64,000 bases of DNA from Lutibacter litoralis (GTDB taxonomy: Bacteria > Bacteroidota > Bacteroidia > Flavobacteriales > Flavobacteriaceae), in the NCBI RefSeq assembly GCF_014646675.1, contig NZ_BMNS01000004.1:15012-79011 (forward strand). The letters are read 5' to 3'. Position 1 is the stretch's first letter. The number at the start of each line of letters is the position of its first letter. The notes under the pieces are model-generated. The model did not search any database and had not been told where the DNA came from. It saw nothing but the letters and a program-made list of their open reading frames with translations. The translations under genes and the position numbers were made by a program. Shown here in pieces: positions 1 to 8,386 of this stretch.

Positions 1-35
1 TTTTTTAATGATACGGCGACCACCGAGATCTACAC
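1..35. other. Illumina P5 adapter sequence (artefact)
   Basis: Positions 7-35 match the 29-base Illumina P5 adapter exactly as I know it: it begins AATGATACGG and ends GATCTACAC. The six T bases before it fit the oligo-T spacer of the flow-cell-grafted P5 primer. From position 37 the sequence is a coding match to the S46 peptidase paralogue nearby, so the junction lies at about 36. This is untrimmed library sequence at a contig end, not bacterial DNA. Confidence 0.97.
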
Positions 36-36
36 C

Positions 37-951
37 AACTGCAGGTAAATATTCGTTTGTTCTTCCTGGAAAACCAAAAACCAACGTAAAATCATTTTCT
101 TCAACACCATCTAAAGATATTGGCAAATAGTGGTTTGGATTGTACGGCTTGTTATCTTTTGAATATGCTGCTGGTCTGTTATTAGCATCTGCATATACTC
201 TAAATAAAGAAAAATCTCCTGTATGACGAGGCCACATCCAGTTATCTGTATCCGCTCCAAATTTTCCAATTGCAGTTGGTGGGGCACCAACCAAACGAAC
301 ATCTTTAAATACTTCTGTTACAAATAATAAGTATTGATTCCCTTTAAAAAAAGATCTTATATAAGAATCTTGCCATTCCTCTTTCTGAGCAGCTTTATTT
401 ACTTTCAAAATATTTTGATTGATTAACTTCATTTTTGAAGCTTCATCCATATCATTTGTAACTCCTTCAAAAACCAGTGTTGTTACATCATCAATTCTTT
501 TAATAAAAGTAGCAGTTAAACTTTCATTCGGTAACTCTTCACTATAATTCATTGCCCAAAAACCATCTTTTAAATAATCGTTTTCAACAGAAGAGTGCGA
601 TTGAATTACTCCATATCCACAGTGATGATTTGTTAATAACAATCCATTTGGTGAAATAATTTCTGAAGTACAACCTCCTCCAAAATGAGCAATCGCATCT
701 TTTAAACTTGAATTATTTACATCGTAAATATCTTTTACAGACATTTTCATTCCTAATTGCTCCATTTCATCAGCATTCATTCCTTCTAATAATGAAGGAA
801 TCCACATTCCACCTTGAATATCTCGCGTATCCTGAACTACCGGTGTTGCAATTTGCTCAACAACTTGTGCTGTTTCTTTTGTTGTTTCTTGTACTGTTTT
901 ACAAGAAATTGTTAATAGTGCTATTATTAAATAGAGTTTAATATATTTCAT
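37..951 (-). CDS. S46 family dipeptidyl-peptidase, partial (C-terminus missing)
   Basis: About 305 codons remain from an ATG at 951. They begin with a lipoprotein signal (MKYIKLYLIIALLTISC, lipobox Cys near residue 17) and include the S46 histidine motif TNHHCGYG and the stretch DNWMWPRHTGDFSLFR. The reading runs into adapter sequence at about 36, so the catalytic serine region is absent and specificity cannot be read. The gene lies 27 bp downstream of the intact paralogue on the same strand and is very similar to it in protein and DNA, so it is a tandem duplicate and probably co-transcribed. The break is an assembly end, not evidence of a pseudogene. The intact length is expected near 730 residues. 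Confidence 0.93.
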
Positions 952-978
952 TGGTTTGCTGTTTTTATATTTAAATTA

Positions 979-3183
979 TTATTTCTTTTTTGGATGAACT
1001 AAGGTCATTTCTTCTATTAAGTTTTTTGCGCCTGCATATTTATCAACAATAAATAACACGTAGCGAATATCTACCATAATATTTCTACAAATATCTGCAT
1101 CATAATTATAATCGCTCATAGTTCCTTCCCAAACTCTATCGAAATTTAAACCGATTAAGTTTCCATGGGCATCAATTGCCGGACTACCAGAATTACCACC
1201 TGTTGTATGATTTGTTCCAATAAAATTTACAGGCATTTTACCATTTTCAGAATAATCTCCAAAATCTTTAGCATCGTATAAATCTTGAAGTTTTTGAGGC
1301 ACATCAAATTCATAATCATTTGGTACAAATTTTTCCATAACACCTTCTAAATACGTTGTAGTGTTATAATAAACACCATCTCTAGGTTCGTAACCACTAA
1401 CTTGACCATAAGTTACACGCAATGTACTATTGGCATCTGGGAAAAAGCGTTTCGTTGGAAAAACTTGTACTAAACCTTTCATATATTGTTTTTGAACCGC
1501 AGCCAATTGTTGATTTAATTGTTGAAATTTAGGTTCAATTTTATTATAAAAAGTTGTGTGAAATTCTTTTCCAAACTGATATGCGGTATCTTTATTTAAT
1601 TTTTTAATTGCTTCTTCAGGTGTTCCAGATAATAATTCTTTTGCTCCTTCTAATGTTGTTAATTTAGACGTACTGTATATGGTGTTTGCTAAATCAGTAA
1701 AATTAACACCCTCTAAATTTGAAGGACTATAAGCTTTTGGCGATTTTTTAGCATATAATGCTACTAATTTTTCAAAAACAGGTTTATCAACCTCAGCACT
1801 GTAATTTTTGTAAGTACCTTCCAATCTTCTTAAAATAGCATTTTTAGCATTCTCAAAACCTTGTTCTCCGCCTCTTAAATAGGCTTGTTCTATTTGAAAA
1901 GCTCTAAAAGTAATTCCTAATAATTCAACATTTCTGTAAGCAACTTCAATCCAATAATCACGCGCTAAAGAAACACTTTCTATTTCTTTGTATAATTTTT
2001 CAAAATCAGCGAGCAAAGTAGTATATCCCGCTAAATCTTTTTCGGCTACTATTTTTGAAAACTCACTTTCTAATTCTTTTTTCTTTTGAACTGCATTAGA
2101 TTTTTTAAGACCTTGATTTTCTCCAATCCATTTTTTCCAATAATTTGCCGTTGAAGCATATTTTGAAGCATATTTAATTTTTACTGCTGGATCTGTACGC
2201 ATATAAGAATCTATAATTTTTAAAGCATTTTCACGCACTTCAATTTTAGCAGGATTCAAAACATTTACAATTTGATCTACAGCAACAGCTGGTAAATACT
2301 CGTTTGTACTTCCTGGAAAACCAAATACCAACGTAAAATCACCTTCTTCAACTCCATCTAAAGATATTGGTAAATGATGTTTTGGCGTATAAGGTACATT
2401 GTCCTTAGAATAAGCTGCTGGTCTATTATTTGCATCAGCATAGATTCTAAATAATGAAAAATCTCCAGTATGTCTTGGCCACATCCAGTTATCTGTATCT
2501 GCTCCAAATTTACCTATTGATGAAGGTGGAGCACCAACAAGACGTAAGTCTTTAAATTCTTCTGTTACAAATAATAAGTATTGATTCCCTTTATAAAAAG
2601 CTTTTATATTGGAATCTTGCCAAGCTTCTTTTTTAGCAGCCTTATTAACCTTTATTATATTTTGATTAATTAACTTCATTTTAGCAGCCTCATCCATATC
2701 ATCTGTAACTCCTTCAAAAACGGCTTCCGTTACATCATCAATTCTTTTAATAAAAGTAACAGACATGCTTGGGTTTGATAATTCTTCATCATAATTTTTT
2801 GCCCAAAATCCATTTTTTAAATAATCGTGTTCTACAGATGAGTGTGATTGAATTGCACCATACCCGCAGTGATGATTTGTTAATAATAATCCGTTTGGTG
2901 AAATAATTTCTGAAGTACAACCACCGTTAAAATGTACAATGGCATCTTTTAAACTTGAATTATTTACATCGTAAATATCTTTAGCCGTTAATTTACTACC
3001 AAGTAGTTGCATTTCGGTTTCGTTAACACCTTCTAATAAAGATGGAATCCACATTCCACCTTGAATTTCACGAGTATCTACAGCTTCAGGTGCTGTAACA
3101 ATTACCGTTTCTGTTGTTTCTTGAACAGTTTTACAAGAAACTATTAATAGAGCTAATAAAAAATAAAGTTTTATGTATTTCAT
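979..3183 (-). CDS. S46 dipeptidyl-peptidase, DPP11-like (Asp/Glu-specific type)
   Basis: A 734-residue S46 serine exopeptidase that removes dipeptides from peptide N-termini. The signal peptide ends in a lipobox (LLIVSC, Cys17), so it is probably a lipoprotein exposed to the periplasm. Visible motifs are the catalytic histidine in TNHHCGYG (about 105), the aspartate region TGDFSLFR, and GGNSGSP with Ser665. Eighteen residues after that serine is Arg683 in NFDRVWEG. In characterised family members arginine here marks DPP11 (acidic P1 residue) and glycine marks DPP7. Length is normal for the family. It is followed after 27 bp by a truncated paralogue. The role is probably peptide utilisation; specificity is inferred from one residue. 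Confidence 0.93.
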   Translation of the reverse strand: MKYIKLYFLLALLIVSCKTVQETTETVIVTAPEAVDTREIQGGMWIPSLLEGVNETEMQLLGSKLTAKDIYDVNNSSLKDAIVHFNGGCTSEIISPNGLLLTNHHCGYGAIQSHSSVEHDYLKNGFWAKNYDEELSNPSMSVTFIKRIDDVTEAVFEGVTDDMDEAAKMKLINQNIIKVNKAAKKEAWQDSNIKAFYKGNQYLLFVTEEFKDLRLVGAPPSSIGKFGADTDNWMWPRHTGDFSLFRIYADANNRPAAYSKDNVPYTPKHHLPISLDGVEEGDFTLVFGFPGSTNEYLPAVAVDQIVNVLNPAKIEVRENALKIIDSYMRTDPAVKIKYASKYASTANYWKKWIGENQGLKKSNAVQKKKELESEFSKIVAEKDLAGYTTLLADFEKLYKEIESVSLARDYWIEVAYRNVELLGITFRAFQIEQAYLRGGEQGFENAKNAILRRLEGTYKNYSAEVDKPVFEKLVALYAKKSPKAYSPSNLEGVNFTDLANTIYSTSKLTTLEGAKELLSGTPEEAIKKLNKDTAYQFGKEFHTTFYNKIEPKFQQLNQQLAAVQKQYMKGLVQVFPTKRFFPDANSTLRVTYGQVSGYEPRDGVYYNTTTYLEGVMEKFVPNDYEFDVPQKLQDLYDAKDFGDYSENGKMPVNFIGTNHTTGGNSGSPAIDAHGNLIGLNFDRVWEGTMSDYNYDADICRNIMVDIRYVLFIVDKYAGAKNLIEEMTLVHPKKK

Positions 3184-3293
3184 GGGTCTAAATAAAATTT
3201 TTTTGGAAAGTCACATGCTGTTCGTTAATTATAATTTTATTAAATAATAAACTATTTAGCACGCTAGGTTCATTTGGTTATATTTTAATCCTA

Positions 3294-3301
3294 CAAATAT
3301 A
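3294..3301 (-). promoter_or_regulatory. candidate -7 box (TATATTTG) for the S46 genes
   Basis: Read on the minus strand this is TATATTTG, a match to the Bacteroidota -7 pattern TAnnTTTG, about 110 bp upstream of the S46 start codon. No TTG is found at the right distance for a -33 element, so support is partial. Confidence 0.4.
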
Positions 3302-3374
3302 GGAAACCAAATATTCATTTATTAGGAATAAACTCATAAAAATTGTTAAATTAGCCGAAATTGAAAATTTACAT

Positions 3375-4676
3375 ATGGATACGACACCTTTTTTTACACA
3401 AGACACAATTGTTTTCGGAATTTTAATGTTAACACTTGGTTTTGTTTTTTACACATCAACTACTGATAATAAATTTTGGAAAAAGTTTTATAAATACATT
3501 CCTGCCTTGTTAATGGCGTATATGATGCCTGCTGTTTTTACTACAACAGGAATTATTTCTCCTGAATGGCAAACTGTAAATGAAATTGGAGAAATAACCA
3601 AACATAAATCTCAATTGTACTATGTTGCAAGTCGATTTTTATTACCAGCAGCATTGGTTTTAATGACATTGAGTATCGATTTAAAAGCAGTTTTTAATTT
3701 AGGGCCAAAAGCCTTAATTATGTTTTTAACAGGAACTGCTGGAATTATAATTGGTGGACCACTTGCTATTTTATTAGTTTCTATGGTTTCTCCAGAAACT
3801 GTTGGTGGCGCTGGACCAGATGCCGTTTGGAGAGGTTTAGCTACCTTGGCTGGAAGTTGGATTGGTGGTGGTGCAAACCAAGCTGCAATGCTAGAAATTT
3901 ATCAGTTTAACACAAAAAATTATGCCAGTTTTGTAATTGTAGATATTGTAGTTGCAAATATATGGATGGCTATTTTGTTATTAGGAATTGGTAAATCAGA
4001 CAAAATAGATAAATGGTTAAAAGCCGATACTTCTGCTATTGAAACTTTAAAAGAAAAAGTATCAAGTTATTCTTCAAAAAACAGTAGAAATCCATCATTA
4101 GCGGATTTTATGGTTATTTTAGGAATTGCCTTTGTAGTTGTTGGAGCATCACATTGGGGAGCAAATAGCATTTCAAATTTTTTAAGTGCCAATTTTGAAT
4201 CTGTTAGCGACAAAACCTCTGCAATGTCATCTTTTGGCTCTCAATTTTTCTGGATGATTACAATTGCAACCGCCCTAGGAATACTATTATCTTTTACAAA
4301 ATTAAAACAATACGAAGGTGCTGGAGCAAGTAAAATAGGAAGCGTTTTTATTTATATTTTGGTAGCATCAATTGGTATGAAAATGGATTTAACACAAATA
4401 TTAGATAATCCAGGGTTGATAGTTGTAGGACTTATTTGGATGGCAATTCATGTATTTTTACTAATACTTGTTGCTAAAATAATTAGAGCTCCTTATTTCT
4501 TTTTAGCAATTGGTAGTAAGGCAAATGTTGGAGGTGCAGCCTCTGCTCCTGTTGTTGCAGCCGCTTTTCATCCGTCTTTAGCAACCGTTGGTGTTTTATT
4601 AGCTGTTTTTGGGTATGTTGTTGGAACGTACGGCGCTATGCTTACAGCAGAATTAATGAGAATTGTTGCTCCTTAA
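3375..4676 (+). CDS. DUF819 family integral membrane protein
   Basis: A 433-residue, very hydrophobic protein with roughly ten to twelve membrane helices. The glycine-rich segments GGGANQAAMLEIYQ (mid-protein) and KANVGGAASAPVVAAAFHP (near the C-terminus) resemble the DUF819 (YjcL-like) family, whose transport substrate is not established. The two half-sequences look like a pseudo-repeat, as in many carriers. It is divergent from the S46 genes across a 191-bp gap, so peptide or amino-acid handling is a possible link, but only by position. Confidence 0.85.
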   Translation: MDTTPFFTQDTIVFGILMLTLGFVFYTSTTDNKFWKKFYKYIPALLMAYMMPAVFTTTGIISPEWQTVNEIGEITKHKSQLYYVASRFLLPAALVLMTLSIDLKAVFNLGPKALIMFLTGTAGIIIGGPLAILLVSMVSPETVGGAGPDAVWRGLATLAGSWIGGGANQAAMLEIYQFNTKNYASFVIVDIVVANIWMAILLLGIGKSDKIDKWLKADTSAIETLKEKVSSYSSKNSRNPSLADFMVILGIAFVVVGASHWGANSISNFLSANFESVSDKTSAMSSFGSQFFWMITIATALGILLSFTKLKQYEGAGASKIGSVFIYILVASIGMKMDLTQILDNPGLIVVGLIWMAIHVFLLILVAKIIRAPYFFLAIGSKANVGGAASAPVVAAAFHPSLATVGVLLAVFGYVVGTYGAMLTAELMRIVAP

Positions 4677-4730
4677 ATTCATAAAAATTAAAATAAAAAT
4701 TAGATATTTGTCGCCTTAAATAAATTAATA

Positions 4731-5426
4731 ATGAAAAAAATAGTTTTTTGTTTTGTGCTTGTTAGTCTTTTAATTTCTTGTAGTAAAGAAAAAACCGGCA
4801 GTATGGTGGTAAATGGTAATATTGATGGACTAAAAAAAGGAACTGTTTATTTAGAAAAAATTGTTGATACAGTATTAGTAGCTGTAGATTCGGTTGAAAT
4901 AAATGGACTAAGTAGCTTTGTCTTGGTTGATGATTTGAAAACGCCTGAAATGTATTATCTAACACTTGATAAAAAAGAAACCGAGAAAATTCCTTTCTTT
5001 GGGGAAAAAGGAACATTAACAATTACTTCTAAACTCGAAAAATTACTTTTTTCAGCTAAAATTACAGGTTCTAAAAATCAGGAATTATTAGATGAATACA
5101 AATCTATGATTCAACAATTTAGAGGTAAAGAATTAGATTTTATTAAAGATAAATTTGAAGCTCAGAGAAATGAGGATGAAACGTTATTATTAAAATTAGA
5201 AGCCGAAGAAAAAAATTTAATAAAACGCAAGTACTACTACACTACAAATTTTGCTTTACAGCATAAAGATAAAGAAGTGGCTCCGTATATTGCATTAACA
5301 GAATTATACAATGCCAATTTTAAATTATTAGATACCATAAATAAATCGTTAACGAAAGAAATTAAGATTTCTAAATACGGTATGGAATTGGATAAATTTA
5401 TTACTGAAATTAAAAAGAATGATTAA
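4731..5426 (+). CDS. DUF4369 domain lipoprotein
   Basis: A 231-residue protein with a lipoprotein signal (LLISCSKE, Cys near 17). Residues from about 25 to 125 have the beta-rich pattern of DUF4369 (GNIDGLKKGTVYLEK), which in this phylum is usually fused to a C-terminal thioredoxin-like TlpA domain. Here no CxxC motif or thioredoxin fold follows. The rest is charged and helical, so this is a DUF4369-only form. It is followed by a strong terminator, so it is either monocistronic or the last gene after DUF819 (54 bp gap). Function unknown. Confidence 0.8.
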   Translation: MKKIVFCFVLVSLLISCSKEKTGSMVVNGNIDGLKKGTVYLEKIVDTVLVAVDSVEINGLSSFVLVDDLKTPEMYYLTLDKKETEKIPFFGEKGTLTITSKLEKLLFSAKITGSKNQELLDEYKSMIQQFRGKELDFIKDKFEAQRNEDETLLLKLEAEEKNLIKRKYYYTTNFALQHKDKEVAPYIALTELYNANFKLLDTINKSLTKEIKISKYGMELDKFITEIKKND

Positions 5427-5454
5427 TATTCTAATAAATATTTAATGCACCAAT

Positions 5455-5500
5455 AAAAAAGATGCTGACTAAATTAAAATTTAGTCAGCATCTTTTTTTT
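5455..5500 (+). terminator. intrinsic terminator after DUF4369 gene
   Basis: A perfect 14-bp stem (5461-5474 with 5479-5492, core GATGCTGACTAAAT) with a TAAA loop, preceded by six A and followed by eight T. It could act in both directions but ends the plus-strand transcript here. Confidence 0.93.
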
Positions 5501-5560
5501 AAACAAACTGTAACTTTTTCAGTTTAAATGCTACTTATATTTTGAAACCAAACTTAGCTT

Positions 5561-6055
5561 GTGAATAAAGAATTAGAACATAAATTTATTTCTGAATTTC
5601 AAGAAAATCAGAATATCATTCATAAAGTATGTAGAATTTATACAAACAATCAAGAAGCGCACAACGATTTGTTTCAAGAAATTACAATTCAACTTTGGAA
5701 AGCATATCCGAAGTTTAGAGGTGATTCTAAATTAAGTACTTGGATGTATAGAATTGGATTAAATACAGCTATTACACTGTATAGAAAATCTAAACGAACT
5801 ATACAAACTCAAGATTTTGATACTGTATTGCACAAAATAAAATCTACAGATTATGATAACACCGAAGAAGAACAGTTAAAATTAATGTATAAAGCAATTC
5901 ACCAATTGTCTGACATTGAAAAAGCTTTAGTATTCTTATATTTAGAAGATAAGAATTATAAAGAAATATCTGAAACAATCGGTATTTCAGAAGTAAATGC
6001 ACGTGTAAAAATGAATAGAATTAAAACGCGATTAAGAACAATATTAAATCCGTAA
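5561..6055 (+). CDS. ECF-type RNA polymerase sigma factor
   Basis: A 164-residue sigma-70 family protein of extracytoplasmic-function size. Region 2 is seen at about 30-80 (HNDLFQEITIQLWKAYPKF, then STWMYRIGLNTAI), and region 4 at about 112-160 with the helix-turn-helix YKEISETIGISEVNARVKMNR. The start is a GTG at 5561: an in-frame stop lies two codons upstream and the next ATG falls inside region 2. A membrane-protein gene begins three bases after its stop, so the two are a translationally close pair, the usual layout of a sigma factor and a membrane partner. Target genes cannot be inferred. Confidence 0.92.
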   Translation: MNKELEHKFISEFQENQNIIHKVCRIYTNNQEAHNDLFQEITIQLWKAYPKFRGDSKLSTWMYRIGLNTAITLYRKSKRTIQTQDFDTVLHKIKSTDYDNTEEEQLKLMYKAIHQLSDIEKALVFLYLEDKNYKEISETIGISEVNARVKMNRIKTRLRTILNP

Positions 6056-6058
6056 GTT

Positions 6059-6697
6059 ATGGATGAATTAGATATACTAAAAAAAGACTGGAAAAAGCAG
6101 GATGCTAATTTTCCAAAGTTATCTTACGATGAGATCTATAAGATAATTCATAAAAAATCCTCATCTATTGTAAAGTGGATTTTTATTATTTGTATTGCCG
6201 AATTTTTATTTTGGGGGTTTATAAACTTATTAATTCCTGAAAGCTTTTTTACTATTTATGAAAAATTGCATTTAAAAGCATTTTTAAAAATAACATACAT
6301 TTTTCATTATGCAGTTGTTGTGGTTTTTATTTATTTGTTCTATAAAAACTACAGTTCTATTTGCGTTGTAGATTCTACTAGTTTGTTAATGAAAAAAATT
6401 ATTAAAACTCGTAAAACAGTTAACTATTACGTTTATTATAATATTATAATGACAATAATATTATCCATTATTGTTAACATTATTATGTTTTCTGACCCAG
6501 CTCTTTTAAATGAAGTTATGAACCCAAAACATGTGCCAATTGATGAAACTAAGTTTTTCTACATTGTGTTAACTGTTCATATCGTGGGTTTGTTAATTAT
6601 GAGTGGTTTATTATGGTTGTATTACAAACTTGTTTATGGAATTTTGCTAAGAAAATTAAATAAAAATTATAAAGAGTTAGAAACTTTAAATATTTAA
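6059..6697 (+). CDS. four-helix membrane protein paired with the ECF sigma factor
   Basis: A 212-residue protein with a charged N-terminus of about 35 residues (MDELDILKKDWKKQD) and four hydrophobic helices at about 38-60, 78-98, 122-145 and 168-190. It resembles uncharacterised membrane proteins that often sit next to sigma factors in Flavobacteria. A cytoplasmic N-terminal segment followed by membrane helices would suit an anti-sigma factor, but no zinc-binding HxxxCxxC motif is present, so that role is only an inference from the three-base spacing. Confidence 0.8.
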   Translation: MDELDILKKDWKKQDANFPKLSYDEIYKIIHKKSSSIVKWIFIICIAEFLFWGFINLLIPESFFTIYEKLHLKAFLKITYIFHYAVVVVFIYLFYKNYSSICVVDSTSLLMKKIIKTRKTVNYYVYYNIIMTIILSIIVNIIMFSDPALLNEVMNPKHVPIDETKFFYIVLTVHIVGLLIMSGLLWLYYKLVYGILLRKLNKNYKELETLNI

Positions 6698-6726
6698 AAA
6701 AAACCGAAGTTATGCTTCGGTTTTTT
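6697..6726 (+). terminator. bidirectional terminator between convergent genes
   Basis: A short GC stem (CCGAAG at 6704-6709 with CTTCGG at 6715-6720, loop TTATG) is flanked by seven A on the left and six T on the right. It lies between a plus-strand and a minus-strand gene and can serve both. Confidence 0.9.
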
Positions 6727-6731
6727 ATTAA

Positions 6732-7532
6732 TTATATTCTATTATCGCCATCTAAAATATCACCAATTCCACCAAGCAAACTTCCTTCTCCTCTAGTTTT
6801 ACCGCCTGTTCGAGGCGCCAAAGCTAAGACTCTGCCCGCCAATCTACTAAATGGCAACGATTGTACATAAACAGTTCCTGGTCCTTTTAAGGTTGCAAAA
6901 AACAAACCTTCACCTCCAAAAACAGTATTTTTTATACCTCCAACAAATTCAACATCATACGCCACATCTTTTGTAAAACCAACTACACACCCCGTATCAA
7001 CTTTTAAAATTTCGCCTGCTTTTAAATGTTTTTTAGACATATTCCCTCCAGCGTGGACAAATGCTAATCCATCGCCTTCTAGTTTTTGCATAATAAATCC
7101 TTCTCCACCAAACAAACCTCTTCCTAATTTTTTTGAAAACTCTATTCCAACAGAAACCCCTTTTGCAGCACATAAAAAAGCATCTTTCTGACATACAAAC
7201 TTTCCCTCTAATTCGCTTAAATCTATTGGAATTATTTGCCCAGGATAAGGAGCTGCAAAAGAAACTTGCTTTTTACCAATTCCACTGTTTGAAAAAACAG
7301 TCATAAACAAGCTTTCTCCTGTTAATAATCTTTTCCCAGCCGAAAATAGTTTTCCTAAAATACCTTCATTTTGATTAGAACCATCTCCAAAAATAGTATC
7401 CATGGTTATACCGTCATTCATCATCATAAAACTTCCAGATTCAGCAACCACTCCTTCTTGTGGGTCAAGTTCAATTTCAACATATTGCATTTCTTCACCG
7501 TGAATTTGATATTCTATTTCATGTGCATTCAT
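6732..7532 (-). CDS. AIM24 / TIGR00266 family protein
   Basis: A 266-residue protein of the AIM24 (TIGR00266) family, which forms a beta-rich fold. Supporting features are the N-terminal VEIELDPQEGVVAESGSFMMM, the mid-protein GKKLGRGLFGGEGFIMQKLEGDG-like stretch and repeated glycine-rich turns. There is no signal peptide or membrane helix. The family is widespread and the bacterial function is not known; the yeast namesake is mitochondrial. It is separated by 21 bp from the upstream DUF4442 gene on the same strand, suggesting one operon that ends at the 6697-6726 terminator. Confidence 0.9.
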   Translation of the reverse strand: MNAHEIEYQIHGEEMQYVEIELDPQEGVVAESGSFMMMNDGITMDTIFGDGSNQNEGILGKLFSAGKRLLTGESLFMTVFSNSGIGKKQVSFAAPYPGQIIPIDLSELEGKFVCQKDAFLCAAKGVSVGIEFSKKLGRGLFGGEGFIMQKLEGDGLAFVHAGGNMSKKHLKAGEILKVDTGCVVGFTKDVAYDVEFVGGIKNTVFGGEGLFFATLKGPGTVYVQSLPFSRLAGRVLALAPRTGGKTRGEGSLLGGIGDILDGDNRI

Positions 7533-7553
7533 AATATATATTTATAATAACAT

Positions 7554-8024
7554 TTAACTTTTGATTTTTGTACTTTTTAATTTAAGACTCCATTCAAATT
7601 CATAAACAGAAACTTGCTCTCCACTATCATCAATTCCAACCGATTTCATTGTAACTGTTTGCCCCTCACTTGTATTAATAGCTTGTTCTAAAACTTCATT
7701 AATTAAATTTCCATCTTCACAAACAAACCTAATTTTTCCAACAGCTTTTTTGGTAAACCTACCTTGATGATTGGTAACTAACATAGATATTGGACTACCA
7801 CATTCTTGTATTTTTTTTATTACCAATGCACCTGTAGAAAGTTCTGCAGCCATAGATTGTACTGCAAAATACATTGATTTAAATGGATTTTGATTTATCC
7901 ATTTATGAGTAACTGTTACAACGGCCTTATGGTTTGTTAAATCTTTCAATCTTACACCACATAAAAAAGCTGATGGTAATTTAAACATTAAAAATCGGTT
8001 CATTTTTTTTATAGTTACTTCCAT
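7554..8024 (-). CDS. DUF4442 hotdog-fold protein, thioesterase-like
   Basis: A 156-residue soluble protein resembling DUF4442, a branch of the hotdog-fold acyl-thioesterase superfamily. The segment NQNPFKSMYFAVQSMAAELSTG (about 44-65) matches the central hotdog helix with an acidic residue where the general base lies in related thioesterases. Substrate is unknown. It is first in a probable two-gene operon with the AIM24-family gene. Confidence 0.8.
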   Translation of the reverse strand: MEVTIKKMNRFLMFKLPSAFLCGVRLKDLTNHKAVVTVTHKWINQNPFKSMYFAVQSMAAELSTGALVIKKIQECGSPISMLVTNHQGRFTKKAVGKIRFVCEDGNLINEVLEQAINTSEGQTVTMKSVGIDDSGEQVSVYEFEWSLKLKSTKIKS

Positions 8025-8386
8025 ACATTAAAATAGTTAATTTTAAAACAAGGTAGTTAAAAATCATGAAGGTTTAAAATGCTTTTTTTAGGGAGAATAA
8101 TATTTAAAATAGCGTTTTGTATTGCATACCCCTATCTTTCACGTAATTGTTAAATTAAGAAATCATTAAAATAAATAATTCTAATAATTAAAATGATAAA
8201 AACTACAGTCTAATAGCACATTTAAATGGTTTTCAGCTTGGTAATTCAACTTAATTGCACACCATATTCCTATTCTTTTCTGAATAACTTCTCTTAAATT
8301 TATTGAACTTAATTTTATATCATATAAAAAAATTGAGAAAATTTAATTCTAAAATGCAATTCATTTTTTGAAATAGAAATGATATT
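8025..8386. other. intergenic region, 362 bp, no gene recognised
   Basis: No reading frame here has coding character, and I see no strong hairpin. The only notable item is a 19-base stretch at 8122-8140 (TTGCATAC then CCCTATCTTTC) matching 16 of 19 positions of the promoter region at 12357-12375 on the other side of the kinase genes. It is followed only by a six-codon frame. Confidence 0.6.

Noticed and set aside
708-941. 77-codon plus-strand frame opposite the partial S46 gene
   Set aside because: It is an antisense shadow of the signal-peptide region of a clear coding sequence and is rich in Leu and Phe as expected of that.
8025-8386. Small gene or RNA in the 362-bp gap before the kinase operon end
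   Set aside because: No frame longer than a few codons has coding character and there is no good hairpin; only the promoter-like motif at 8122 stands out.
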